From contig NZ_PGER01000001.1 in the NCBI RefSeq assembly GCF_002797935.1, positions 4,216,001 through 4,280,000 on the forward strand: a stretch of 64,000 nucleotides of DNA. The letters are read 5' to 3'. The notes under the pieces were generated by a model. That model saw only the letters and a program-made list of their open reading frames with translations, had not been told where the DNA came from and made no database searches. The position numbers and the translations under genes were made by a program. Below, piece by piece: positions 1-8,451 of this stretch. Position 1 is the first letter of the stretch. Each line of letters begins with the position of its first letter. The DNA is from Flavobacterium sp. 1 (GTDB lineage: Bacteria; Bacteroidota; Bacteroidia; Flavobacteriales; Flavobacteriaceae).

Positions 1-43
1 AATTTTAGAAAAGATATTGGATTCGATTTAATCTAAAAATAAA

Positions 44-85
44 AAAACACGAATTGAACTTATTATAATGTTCAATTCGTGTTTT
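44..85 (-). terminator. Intrinsic terminator after the DUF6341-type gene
   Basis: A perfect 16-bp inverted repeat (44-59 and 70-85) with a 10-nt loop lies just beyond the stop of the minus-strand gene ending at 104. The plus-strand A-rich tract before it becomes a U tract on the minus transcript. Confidence 0.8.
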
Positions 86-103
86 AATTTTTATTTGGAT
101 TGA

Positions 104-343
104 TTATTTTTCGTCGCCCAAAAAAGAATGTGCTGTTGTATCTTGATACTCTTCACCATTTTCTTTGTGTAATTTTAATTGTTTAATCCAATAAACAATA
201 GCAACTGCACAAATAATCATAAAGATCCAGTTGATAGTATTGGCACCAAACCAAGATTTAAGTTCTAATGAACGTAAAAAGTCTAAAGGAGCGAATAAAA
301 TGTTTACAAATAAATATTGTATTCCTTCAAAAAATGATGTCAT
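104..343 (-). CDS. DUF6341-type small membrane protein
   Basis: A 79-residue protein of unknown function. Residues about 35-55 form one clear hydrophobic segment (INWIFMIICAVAIVYWI) and the short C-terminus is charged and acidic. In flavobacterial genomes this family (DUF6341, recognised from memory) sits beside a DUF6427 membrane protein and upp, exactly as here. The gene is divergent from the DUF6427 gene at 488 and is followed by a strong hairpin terminator. The ATG start fits the family's usual length. A role at the inner membrane is inferred only from the hydrophobic segment. Confidence 0.75.
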   Translation of the reverse strand: MTSFFEGIQYLFVNILFAPLDFLRSLELKSWFGANTINWIFMIICAVAIVYWIKQLKLHKENGEEYQDTTAHSFLGDEK

Positions 344-487
344 AATGTATCTCTTTAATTTTTTATTATTTTATTTTCGGAATTTTGAACATCAAAAAAC
401 AGAATTCGTTTGAATCTTTTTTAATCTTGCCCAATTCCTTTTTAAACAAGTATTATATTTACAGTCACAAAAGTATAAAATATCCTT

Positions 488-1417
488 ATGATAACAAGTG
501 TTTTTAGAAAATCTACACCATTTAATTTTTCTTTGGTTGTTATTTTAATGCTGGTTTTCTTTTTTCTATATCAGATCCAAGATTCAGCTTGGACAAATTC
601 TACTATTCTTATTCTTCAAAAAAGCGGTTTATTTCTGATTTTATTTGCAACGGTTTTTCTGAATAGTTTTATTTCCAAAAAAAACGGATTGAGCAGGGAC
701 AGTACTTACACAGCTTTTTTTACTTTTTTACTCCTAATTTTTTTCCCAGACTTATTCAACAATCCCAATTTAATTATATCCAATTTTTTTGTCCTGTTAG
801 CCATTAGAAGACTTGTTTCTTTGCAGACTCTTAAAGAATCCAAAGAGAAACTTTTTGATGCCTCATTATGGATTTTTATGGCAGCTTTATTTCAGTTTTG
901 GAGTATTTTATATATTCTTTTGGTATTTATATCGGTTATATTTCATGTTTCCAGAGATTATAGAAATTGGGTTATTCCATTTATTGCTCTTTTTGCAGTA
1001 TCTATTTTGTTTGTTGCCTGCTCTTTAATTTTTGATATCCACAGTATTGCATTTTTAAAAGAAAGCAGTAAAATTGATTTAAGCCTTGATTATTTTACCA
1101 ATAATTATCAAAACGCAACTTTTTCGATATACATTACGGTGGCATTATTTTTTGTAATCTCAACGTTTTCTACCTTGTCGAGCAGACCTCTGGTGTTGCT
1201 TTCTTCGTATAAAAAAATCATCGCTTCGTTTTTTATCGGAATCTTAGTTTTCGTTTTATCTGCCAATAAAAGCAATGAAACATTAGTATTTACTTTTGCA
1301 CCATTGGCGATAATGGCAACAACTCACATCGAAATATCGCAGCCTAAACTAAAAGAAGAAATTGTGATATTTGTGCTTTTAGCATGCAGTTTATTTGCCT
1401 TTTTTTCGCAGTTATAA
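488..1417 (+). CDS. DUF6427-type multi-pass membrane protein
   Basis: A 309-residue, very hydrophobic protein with about eight to ten predicted membrane segments spread over its whole length and no recognisable catalytic motif. It matches the flavobacterial family DUF6427, whose function is not known. It is convergent with upp, and the two coding regions overlap by 6 bp at their 3' ends (1412-1417). There is no room for a separate terminator, so the two transcripts must run into each other. The first ATG gives a reasonable N-terminus (MITSVFRKSTPFNFSL) as in the family. Confidence 0.75.
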   Translation: MITSVFRKSTPFNFSLVVILMLVFFFLYQIQDSAWTNSTILILQKSGLFLILFATVFLNSFISKKNGLSRDSTYTAFFTFLLLIFFPDLFNNPNLIISNFFVLLAIRRLVSLQTLKESKEKLFDASLWIFMAALFQFWSILYILLVFISVIFHVSRDYRNWVIPFIALFAVSILFVACSLIFDIHSIAFLKESSKIDLSLDYFTNNYQNATFSIYITVALFFVISTFSTLSSRPLVLLSSYKKIIASFFIGILVFVLSANKSNETLVFTFAPLAIMATTHIEISQPKLKEEIVIFVLLACSLFAFFSQL

Positions 1418-2065
1418 TTTAGTGCCATAAGCCAAATCTCCAGCATCTCCAAGCCCTGGAACAATATAGCTTTTATCATTAAGTTTCTCATCAAGAGATG
1501 CAATCCAAAGATGGCAGGTATCGGGTAAATTTTGTTCCAGATACGCAACGCCTTCTGGAGCAGCAATAATTACTGCGATATGAATTTCTTTCGGAGTTCC
1601 TCTTTCCATTAGTTTATTAAAAACCGAAACTATAGATTGCCCTGTGGCTAGCATTGGGTCAACCAGCAGAATATTTTTCCCGTTAATGTCAGCAATAGCT
1701 TCATATTCAACACGAATATCAAAGTAATCATCATTATTAGGGTGATGTCTGTAAGCCGAAATAAAACCATTTTCTGCATTATCAAAATAGTTCAGGAATC
1801 CCTGATGCAAAGTCAACCCTGCCCTTAATATAGAACATACAACTAATCGATCTGCGATTTCAGTCGTTTTTTTAATGCCAAGAGGAGTTGTAATTTCAAT
1901 TGTTTTGTAATGCAGAGACTGACTTAGTTCATACGCCATAATCTCGCCAATACGCTCAACATTTCTGCGAAAGCGCATACTGTCTTTTTGAATATCGATA
2001 TTCCGAATTTGGCTTAAAAAGTGATTCAGTACACTATTTTTTTTCGATAAATAATGAATTTCCAT
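1412..2065 (-). CDS. upp: Uracil phosphoribosyltransferase
   Basis: Converts uracil and PRPP to UMP in pyrimidine salvage; a cytosolic enzyme. The protein is 217 residues, normal for the family. The PRPP-binding loop is visible as LLVDPMLATGQSI, and the C-terminal uracil-binding region is GLGDAGDLAYG, close to the usual GDAGDR..G pattern with Leu in place of Arg. It starts from a divergent promoter region shared with the DUF4254 gene and ends overlapping the convergent DUF6427 gene by 6 bp. Confidence 0.95.
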   Translation of the reverse strand: MEIHYLSKKNSVLNHFLSQIRNIDIQKDSMRFRRNVERIGEIMAYELSQSLHYKTIEITTPLGIKKTTEIADRLVVCSILRAGLTLHQGFLNYFDNAENGFISAYRHHPNNDDYFDIRVEYEAIADINGKNILLVDPMLATGQSIVSVFNKLMERGTPKEIHIAVIIAAPEGVAYLEQNLPDTCHLWIASLDEKLNDKSYIVPGLGDAGDLAYGTKL

Positions 2066-2110
2066 GGATTTGCTATTATGAATTTAATTTGCAGCGTTTT
2101 TTTATACTAT

Positions 2111-2133
2111 CAAAAGTATAAAAAGTATCTTTG
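2111..2133. promoter_or_regulatory. Divergent promoter pair between upp and the DUF4254 gene
   Basis: Two Bacteroidota-type -7 boxes (TAnnTTTG) lie back to back: TATCTTTG at 2126-2133 on plus, 21 bp before the DUF4254 start, and TACTTTTG on minus (CAAAAGTA at 2111-2118), 46 bp before upp. They are 7 bp apart, so simultaneous firing would be constrained. The -33 elements are weak. Confidence 0.5.
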
Positions 2134-2153
2134 TGTTTCTAAAATCATAAGAT

Positions 2154-2759
2154 ATGTTTTCAAAATTAGCTTATTCAGTATTTGAGCAAAGTATAAAAGA
2201 TTATCATCAATTTGATAATGTGGACCAACCTATAAACAATCCTTTTCCAAAAGATAAATTTGAGCATTTGTTGTATTTGAAAAATTGGATTGACACCGTA
2301 CAATGGCACTTTGAAGACATTATTCGTGACCCGAATATTGATCCTGTAGCTGCTTTGACGCTGAAAAGAAGAATCGATGCTTCTAATCAGGAACGTACTG
2401 ATATGGTAGAATATATTGACAGCTATTTTCTTCAAAAATACAGCCATGTTGCGGTAAAGAACGATGCAAAAATCAATTCCGAAAGTCCAGCTTGGGCATT
2501 TGACCGATTGTCTATTTTAGCCTTAAAAATTTATCACATGAATGAAGAAGCCACTCGTGCCGAAGCTTCACAGGATCATAGAGATAAATGTCAGGCCAAA
2601 TTGAACATTCTTTTGGAACAAAGAAGTGATTTGTCTGCAGCAATCGAAGATTTATTGACAGATATCGAAAATGGAGACAAATTCATGAAAGTGTACAAAC
2701 AAATGAAAATGTACAACGATGATGAATTGAACCCAGTTTTGTATCAGAATAAAAAATAA
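2154..2759 (+). CDS. DUF4254 domain protein
   Basis: A 201-residue soluble, mostly helical protein rich in charged residues, matching the DUF4254 family. Its function is unknown, but in Bacteroidota it is repeatedly found directly upstream of a GT9 heptosyltransferase-like gene, as here, suggesting a role linked to envelope glycan assembly (inference from context). No signal peptide or membrane segment is visible. A good TAnnTTTG box sits just upstream. A palindromic repeat (2773-2836) separates it from the next gene, so tight coupling is not certain. Confidence 0.8.
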   Translation: MFSKLAYSVFEQSIKDYHQFDNVDQPINNPFPKDKFEHLLYLKNWIDTVQWHFEDIIRDPNIDPVAALTLKRRIDASNQERTDMVEYIDSYFLQKYSHVAVKNDAKINSESPAWAFDRLSILALKIYHMNEEATRAEASQDHRDKCQAKLNILLEQRSDLSAAIEDLLTDIENGDKFMKVYKQMKMYNDDELNPVLYQNKK

Positions 2760-2772
2760 GTAATATCATCTT

Positions 2773-2836
2773 AAACCATTAAGAGATTAAGAAAATTAAG
2801 AAAAACTTAATGAGCTTTAATTTCTTAATGGTTTTT
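2773..2836. repeat. AACCATTAAG palindromic intergenic repeat, copy 1
   Basis: The stretch begins AAACCATTAAGAGATTAAG and ends TTTCTTAATGGTTTTT, so its ends are inverted copies of each other. A second copy with nearly identical ends lies at 60755-60815, before sufB. A dispersed, probably transcribed hairpin element. Confidence 0.6.
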
Positions 2837-2849
2837 ATACAATTATTAA

Positions 2850-3908
2850 TTGTCAAAAAAAACACAACATATAGCTGTTATAAGACTCTCTGCAATGGGA
2901 GATGTCGCTATTACAGTTCCTGTTTTGCGCGCTTTCGCGAATCAGTATCCCGAGGTAAAAATCACGGTGGTTTCCAGACCTTTTTTCAAACCTTTTTTTG
3001 ACGGAATTCCCAATCTTTCTTTTTTTGCTTTTGATGAAAAAGAAAGACACAAAGGATTCTTTGGATTGTTGCGTTTGTTTCAAGATTTAAAAGCACTGCA
3101 GATTGATGCCTTTGCCGATTTGCACAATGTTTTGCGTTCTAAAGTAGTTCGGACACTTTTCATTTTGAGCGGAAAAAAAACTGCATCTGTTGATAAAGGA
3201 AGAGAAGAGAAAAAAGCCTTAATCCGTCCCGAAAATAAAATCTTCAAACCGTTGGCCACGATGTTTGAAAGACATGCCAAAGTGTTTCAAGAGCTTGGGT
3301 TTTCAGTGAATTTAGCTAATCCAATATTTCCTAAAAAAGCAATTTTAGATCAGGAAATAATTGATATAATTGGAAATAACAATCAAAAATTAATTGGAAT
3401 AGCGCCTTTTGCTCAATACGATTCCAAAGTTTATCCTCTGGATTTAATGCAGGAGGTCATCAATCAATTAGCTTCAACTAAAAGTCAAAAAATCCTGCTT
3501 TTTGGTGGAGGGAAAAAAGAAATTCAGCTTTTAAATTCACTTTCAAAACACAAAGAAAATGTGATTGTGGCTGCTGGAAAAATTAAGTTTCCTCAGGAAC
3601 TGCAGCTTATCAGCAATCTGGATGTGATGCTTTCTATGGATTCAGGGAATGCTCATATTGCTGCGATGCTGGGAGTGAAAGTAATCACGCTTTGGGGAGC
3701 TACACATCCGTATGCTGGTTTTTCTCCTTTTAATCAACCCTTGGAAAATGCTTTGGTTTCCGATAGAAATTTGTATCCAAAATTACCAACTTCCGTTTAC
3801 GGGAATAAAAAAGTGGAAAGCTATGAAGATGCAATGCGAACGATTACTGTGGAGAAAGTAGTGTCCAGTGTTCAGTCTAAGTTTTCAGTTTCAACAAATG
3901 TAAATTAG
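2850..3908 (+). CDS. Glycosyltransferase family 9 (ADP-heptose:LPS heptosyltransferase-like)
   Basis: A 352-residue GT9-type glycosyltransferase, expected to add a heptose or other sugar to lipopolysaccharide core on the cytoplasmic face of the inner membrane. Visible family features are the N-terminal strand and loop VIRLSAMGDV, the central IGIAPFAQY segment, and the C-terminal donor-binding region with SMDSGNAHIAAMLGVKVITLWG followed by HPYAGF. The start is a TTG; the next in-frame ATG (residue 16) would cut into the first Rossmann strand, so TTG is preferred. The actual sugar donor cannot be told from sequence. Confidence 0.85.
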   Translation: MSKKTQHIAVIRLSAMGDVAITVPVLRAFANQYPEVKITVVSRPFFKPFFDGIPNLSFFAFDEKERHKGFFGLLRLFQDLKALQIDAFADLHNVLRSKVVRTLFILSGKKTASVDKGREEKKALIRPENKIFKPLATMFERHAKVFQELGFSVNLANPIFPKKAILDQEIIDIIGNNNQKLIGIAPFAQYDSKVYPLDLMQEVINQLASTKSQKILLFGGGKKEIQLLNSLSKHKENVIVAAGKIKFPQELQLISNLDVMLSMDSGNAHIAAMLGVKVITLWGATHPYAGFSPFNQPLENALVSDRNLYPKLPTSVYGNKKVESYEDAMRTITVEKVVSSVQSKFSVSTNVN

Positions 3909-3909
3909 A

Positions 3910-4218
3910 CTAAAGCCAAATCTTTTCGTCCTCACAACGTTTTAAAATATATCTTTTTAGATTGGATATGGTTTCTTGGTAATCGGGAGCTTCAAAACCA
4001 AAACGGTCGTGCTCCATTTGTTCTTTTTCGATAGCATTACAGCCTTTAATGACTTCTTTAATCATATCTAGCATTGCCAATTCCTTATTGTTGGTTTTCT
4101 GAAATTTAAATTCTACGATTTCATCCTGTAACTGCTCACAATAGTCCAAAAGCTGCATTACCTCTGGTTCGTCAAGCAGGGAAGGGGTTTTTTTGAAAAT
4201 TTCTCGAATGGATTTCAT
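3910..4218 (-). CDS. Conserved hypothetical protein
   Basis: A 102-residue, strongly charged, helical protein without signal peptide, membrane segment or known motif. Its stop is one base from the stop of the convergent GT9 gene, leaving no space for a terminator between them. Genes of this size and sequence type appear conserved in flavobacteria (memory, not checked). Nothing visible assigns a function. Confidence 0.65.
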   Translation of the reverse strand: MKSIREIFKKTPSLLDEPEVMQLLDYCEQLQDEIVEFKFQKTNNKELAMLDMIKEVIKGCNAIEKEQMEHDRFGFEAPDYQETISNLKRYILKRCEDEKIWL

Positions 4219-4283
4219 AAAATAAAAAATGTAATATATCGGTTTTAACTTAAAGCAGCTCGAGCCGGAAATAGCAACACAAA

Positions 4284-4307
4284 AAAAAGCAGTCTGAACT
4301 GCTTTTT
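4284..4307 (-). terminator. Hairpin terminator after the 140-residue hypothetical gene
   Basis: Inverted repeat AAAAAGCAGT (4284-4293) / ACTGCTTTTT (4298-4307) with a 4-nt loop, downstream of the minus-strand gene ending at 4349. A-rich flanks make it potentially bidirectional. Confidence 0.7.
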
Positions 4308-4348
4308 ATTTCATTTTTTTGGCTCGTTTTTATTGACGTAAGTAGAGT

Positions 4349-4771
4349 TTAGGCTACTAAATCATATTTTCCTTTTAAATCAAAATGCGAATAGCCAATT
4401 ATTTTCTTTTTTATTCTGTCTACTACAATTACGACAAAACGGTTTTCTTTCCCAGAAGATAAAAAAATGTGTTCAAATTCTCCTGTTGAACTGCGGTAAA
4501 CTTTATGTACGAGTTCGTAATCTTTAATTTTTTTAGATATGATTTTGGCCGATTTTAATTTACTTACATATGGCCAAATATTAAAATAAGGCATTTCTGC
4601 TATTGCTATTTCTTCCAATTTAGCAATCATTGTTGAGTTGTACTTTTTTTCCGAAAGCAATTTAGGTCCTTTTCGGTTTCTCATTATTTTAATTATAATA
4701 AGTAAGCAGAAAAAAGCAGTTATTATAAAAAGCGAAAAAAAATGTAGATGGATGTGGTGATGGATTGTCAT
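4349..4771 (-). CDS. Hypothetical membrane-anchored protein
   Basis: A 140-residue protein with a histidine-rich N-terminus (MTIHHHIHLHF), then one transmembrane segment at about residues 12-29, then a basic linker (MRNRKGPK) and a soluble domain of about 100 residues. By the positive-inside rule the soluble part should face the cytoplasm. No family is recognised. It stands alone between terminators. Confidence 0.6.
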   Translation of the reverse strand: MTIHHHIHLHFFSLFIITAFFCLLIIIKIMRNRKGPKLLSEKKYNSTMIAKLEEIAIAEMPYFNIWPYVSKLKSAKIISKKIKDYELVHKVYRSSTGEFEHIFLSSGKENRFVVIVVDRIKKKIIGYSHFDLKGKYDLVA

Positions 4772-4916
4772 GGTATCTAGTTTTTATTAAAGATGTTTCA
4801 GCTTCAATTTGGTAAATTAGATATTTATCACATATGCCTATCCAAAATTAAGGATGTAGAGATTATTCTAATTTATTTTACTAATATAATAAAAATGCAT
4901 CACTTTTAAAAGAAAA

Positions 4917-4942
4917 AAAACTTCCCTTTTCAGAGAAGTTTT
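4917..4942 (-). terminator. Hairpin terminator after the FAD/2Fe-2S reductase gene
   Basis: AAAACTTC (4917-4924) and GAAGTTTT (4935-4942) form a stem with an A/T-rich flank on both sides, 29 bp beyond the stop of the minus-strand gene at 4971. Confidence 0.65.
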
Positions 4943-4970
4943 TAGATATCATTAATACAGTTTAAACTAT

Positions 4971-6023
4971 TTAAACATCATCATAATCTACACGAATAGT
5001 CGGTGTGGTGGGGTGTGCTTGACATGTTAGAATTAAGCCTTCTTCAATTTCGCTGTCGGTAAGGATAGAATTTTTCTTCATTAATGCCGCTCCTGAAGTT
5101 ACACGAGCCAAACAACTGCTGCAGATTCCTCCTTGACAGGAATAGGGCGCATCGATTCCTTGCTTAAGGGATGCTTCAAGAATGGTTTGTTTTTGTGACA
5201 TTTCGAAAGTTGTCTCATCATCATCGACCAAAACGGTGATTTTAGAATGTCCAACTAAGGCTTCTTGAATGGTATTTTCATGTGATGAGGTCTTAAAAAG
5301 CTCAAATTTTATAGCCGAATCTCTCACATTTTTTTCTTTCAAAACACCCGAAACGGTATTGATCATATCTTCGGGTCCGCACAAATAGAATTTTTCAAAA
5401 TCCAATGTGGCGTGTTTATTGTTTAAGACAAAATTTACCACGGATTTGTCAATTCTGCCGAACAAAGCATTTTCGACATTGACTTGACTATATACATAAT
5501 GAATAAACAAGCGTCCTACATATTGCAATTGTAAATCGTGCAATTCTTGATGAAAAATAGTTTGTTCCAGTGTTTTGTTTCCATAAACCAAGACAAATGA
5601 ACTTTTAGGTTCGCTTTTCAAAACCGATTTTATGATGGATAAAACAGGGGTAATTCCGCTGCCGGCTACAAAAGCAATATAATTTTTTTGGCGGTCAATT
5701 TCGGGTTCAAAAATAAATTTTCCTTCTGGTTTTCCTACTTCAAGCACATCACCAGCTTTTAATTTGCTGTTAGCAAATTGTGAAAAAGCACCATCTTTTA
5801 CGGCTTTCACAGCAATCCGTAATTCTCCGCTTTCAGGAGCTGAGCAGATGGAATAGGCACGGCGGATTTCGGCATTATCCAATGTCAGACGTAAATTTAT
5901 GTACTGACCAGCAATAAAAGTATAATTGGGTTTTAATTCTTCAGGGACATTAAAAAGTATCGAAACGGCATCTTTAGTTTCGCGTTTTACTTCTTTTACA
6001 ATTAATTTAAGAAAATTTGGCAT
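4971..6023 (-). CDS. Ferredoxin-NADP reductase fused to 2Fe-2S ferredoxin (PaaE-like)
   Basis: A three-domain electron-transfer flavoprotein. The N-terminal FAD domain has RAYSICSAP (FAD motif RxYS), the NAD(P) domain has GSGITPVLSII, and the C-terminal plant-type ferredoxin domain has the cluster ligands in CQGGICSSCLA plus a distal Cys in LTCQAHP. It resembles PaaE, the reductase of phenylacetyl-CoA epoxidase, but no paaABCD genes are nearby, so the partner oxygenase is unknown. A TTG at 6041 would add six residues, but it overlaps a TAnnTTTG box (minus, CAAAAGTA at 6039-6046). The ATG at 6023 is therefore preferred, giving 350 residues. Confidence 0.85.
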   Translation of the reverse strand: MPNFLKLIVKEVKRETKDAVSILFNVPEELKPNYTFIAGQYINLRLTLDNAEIRRAYSICSAPESGELRIAVKAVKDGAFSQFANSKLKAGDVLEVGKPEGKFIFEPEIDRQKNYIAFVAGSGITPVLSIIKSVLKSEPKSSFVLVYGNKTLEQTIFHQELHDLQLQYVGRLFIHYVYSQVNVENALFGRIDKSVVNFVLNNKHATLDFEKFYLCGPEDMINTVSGVLKEKNVRDSAIKFELFKTSSHENTIQEALVGHSKITVLVDDDETTFEMSQKQTILEASLKQGIDAPYSCQGGICSSCLARVTSGAALMKKNSILTDSEIEEGLILTCQAHPTTPTIRVDYDDV

Positions 6024-6157
6024 GAGACTGTTTTTTTGCAAAAGTAATAAAACTATTTAGGATTGAAAGAATTTGATATTATTCAAGATACTTTTCATTA
6101 TTTTCTGTAACGTTTCCCTACTATAAACTACTTACTTACAAAACCAAACAAAAAACC

Positions 6158-7621
6158 ATGATTGCAAAATTTATTTATCTGGAGTGGAAATCTTTTACGA
6201 GATCTGCTTCTTTCGCTTCGAATTTGGCATTGAAAATTCTAATGGGTTTTCTAGTTCTTTATTTTACTGCTCTTTTTTTAGCATTGGGCGTAGGAGCTTT
6301 TTATATTCTTAGAGAAATGAAACTGGATCCATTGGTTACCGTAAACAAGTTCCTGATCTATTATTTTGTAATGGATTTGATTGTCCGTCTTTTGCTGCAG
6401 GCAATACCGGTAATGAATATCCGTCCATTACTGATCATGCCTTTTAAGCGGCAAACAATTGTGCATTTCTCTTTAGGGAAAACAGCACTTTCTTTTTTTA
6501 ATTTGGTTCACGCCTTTTTCTTTCTTCCTTTTTCTGCGGTTTTAATTTATGAGGGTTTCGATGTGCTTAGTGTGCTGTTATGGCTTACAGCTCTTTATTC
6601 CATTGTATTTGTCAATAATTTCCTAAATATTTTATTGAATAACAAGGACAGCTTATTGGGAATTTTTATTGCGGTAACAGCAGTATTGGCAGGCTGTCAA
6701 TATTATAAACTCTTTGATATTACGGTTTATGTTTACCCGTTTTTTGAAGCCTTATTCCATACCAAATGGGCTTTTGCAATTCCAGTTTTGGTTTTGTCCG
6801 GACTTTACTATTGGACTTATAATTATCTAAAAGGAGATTTGTATTTGGATGCGGGATTATCTGTCAAAAACGATATTGCCAAAACGGAGAATCTTACTTG
6901 GTTAAACCAATTTGGAACTTTAGGAACATTCTTGAAAAATGATATTAAATTAATCAAAAGGAATAAGCGCTCCAAAACTACAGTTGGTATGAGTGTGATG
7001 TTTTTGTTTTATGGATTAATATTTTTTAACAGTCATTCGAATCAGCCTCCTGTGATGCAGATTTTTGCAGGAATATTTGTTTCGGGAGGGTTTTTATTCA
7101 CATTTGGGCAGTTTGTTCCAAGTTGGGACAGTTCGTATTATCAGCTGATGATGACACAAAATATTCCATATAGGGGCTATTTGAATTCAAAATGGTGGCT
7201 AATTGTTATTGGTACAGTTATTTCGACCATTTTGGCTTCCTTTTATTTGTATTTTGGATGGTATATATATCTAACAATTGTGGCGGGAGCTATTTATAAT
7301 ATTGGCGTGAATTCACACTTAGTATTATTAGGCGGTGCTTTTACTAAAACACCAATTGATTTATCGATGACAAAAGGGGCTTTTGGAGACAAAAAATCAT
7401 TTAATGTAAACACGATGCTGCTTTCATTGCCTAAATTACTTTTGCCTGTGTTTTTATATTGGCTGGGATCTTATATAATGAGTCCGAAACTAGGATTGGC
7501 TTTTGTTGCTCTTGCAGGTGTGTTAGGATTTATGTTTAGAAACACCGTTTTTTCGTTAATTGAAAAAATTTATAAAAAGGAGAAATACAAGACCATTGAA
7601 GCTTACAAGCAAAAAAGTTAA
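6158..7621 (+). CDS. DUF5687 ABC transporter permease
   Basis: A 487-residue integral membrane protein with about ten to twelve hydrophobic segments, matching the Bacteroidota DUF5687 family of exporter-type permeases. The ATP-binding subunit follows at 7669 after a 47-bp gap, and the pair probably forms one ABC transporter. A central cytoplasmic loop is basic (LIKRNKRSKTT). The substrate is not indicated by sequence or neighbours. Confidence 0.85.
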   Translation: MIAKFIYLEWKSFTRSASFASNLALKILMGFLVLYFTALFLALGVGAFYILREMKLDPLVTVNKFLIYYFVMDLIVRLLLQAIPVMNIRPLLIMPFKRQTIVHFSLGKTALSFFNLVHAFFFLPFSAVLIYEGFDVLSVLLWLTALYSIVFVNNFLNILLNNKDSLLGIFIAVTAVLAGCQYYKLFDITVYVYPFFEALFHTKWAFAIPVLVLSGLYYWTYNYLKGDLYLDAGLSVKNDIAKTENLTWLNQFGTLGTFLKNDIKLIKRNKRSKTTVGMSVMFLFYGLIFFNSHSNQPPVMQIFAGIFVSGGFLFTFGQFVPSWDSSYYQLMMTQNIPYRGYLNSKWWLIVIGTVISTILASFYLYFGWYIYLTIVAGAIYNIGVNSHLVLLGGAFTKTPIDLSMTKGAFGDKKSFNVNTMLLSLPKLLLPVFLYWLGSYIMSPKLGLAFVALAGVLGFMFRNTVFSLIEKIYKKEKYKTIEAYKQKS

Positions 7622-7668
7622 TTTAACATATTGACCGAATCAACAAATCAACGATTAAACTTTATAAA

Positions 7669-8364
7669 ATGATACAAGTAAATAACCTTTCCAAAGAATA
7701 TAACGGAACTACCGTATTGAATATAGAATCATTAGAAATTCCAAAGGGGCAAAGCTTTGGTTTAGTGGGTAATAACGGAGCTGGAAAAACCACTTTTTTT
7801 AGTTTATTATTGGACTTAATTCATCCTACGACAGGAAGTATTTTAAACAACGGAATTCAGGTGAACGCAAGTGAGGGATGGAAACCTTTTACCGCTTCTT
7901 TTCTGGATGAAAGTTTTTTGATAGGGTATTTAACTCCTGAGGAATACTTCTATTTCATTGGAGATTTGAGAGGACAAAACAAAGCCGATGTTGATGCTTT
8001 ATTGGTTCAGCATGAAGAATTTTTTAATGGCGAAATTCTAAAAAATAAAAAGTATTTACGTGATTTATCCAAAGGAAACCAAAAGAAGGTTGGAATTATC
8101 GCTACTTTAATAGGAAATCCCGAAGTCATTATTTTGGATGAGCCTTTTGCTAATTTGGATCCGACGACTGTAAACCGATTGAAAAAAATTATCAAAGAAT
8201 TAGCAGGTAATCCAAATGTTACCGTATTGGTTTCCAGCCATGATTTGCTTCATACTGTTGAAGTTTGTGATAGAATTGTGGCGTTGAATAAAGGCGAATT
8301 GGTAAAAGATATGTATACATCCAAAGAAACCCTTCAAGAATTGGAATTGTTTTTTGCGGTTTAA
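7669..8364 (+). CDS. ABC transporter ATP-binding protein
   Basis: A 231-residue ATPase that powers the DUF5687 permease encoded just upstream. Walker A is GNNGAGKTT (about residue 35), the signature is LSKGNQKK (a variant of LSGGQ) and Walker B is VIILDEPFANLDP, followed by the H-loop SSHD. It is slightly short for the class and has no fused membrane part. Both genes run in the same direction with a short gap, so co-transcription is likely. Confidence 0.9.
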   Translation: MIQVNNLSKEYNGTTVLNIESLEIPKGQSFGLVGNNGAGKTTFFSLLLDLIHPTTGSILNNGIQVNASEGWKPFTASFLDESFLIGYLTPEEYFYFIGDLRGQNKADVDALLVQHEEFFNGEILKNKKYLRDLSKGNQKKVGIIATLIGNPEVIILDEPFANLDPTTVNRLKKIIKELAGNPNVTVLVSSHDLLHTVEVCDRIVALNKGELVKDMYTSKETLQELELFFAV

Positions 8365-8451
8365 ATTTATATATTTCAAAAAGAAACGTATTTTTACAAG
8401 TCATTATACTAAAATACTTTTTAGAAAGTTTAATGATTTAAACGTTTTCCC

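Noticed and set aside
4971..6023. Phenylacetate degradation operon
   Set aside because: Only a PaaE-like reductase is present. None of the paaABCD oxygenase genes or the ligase is nearby.
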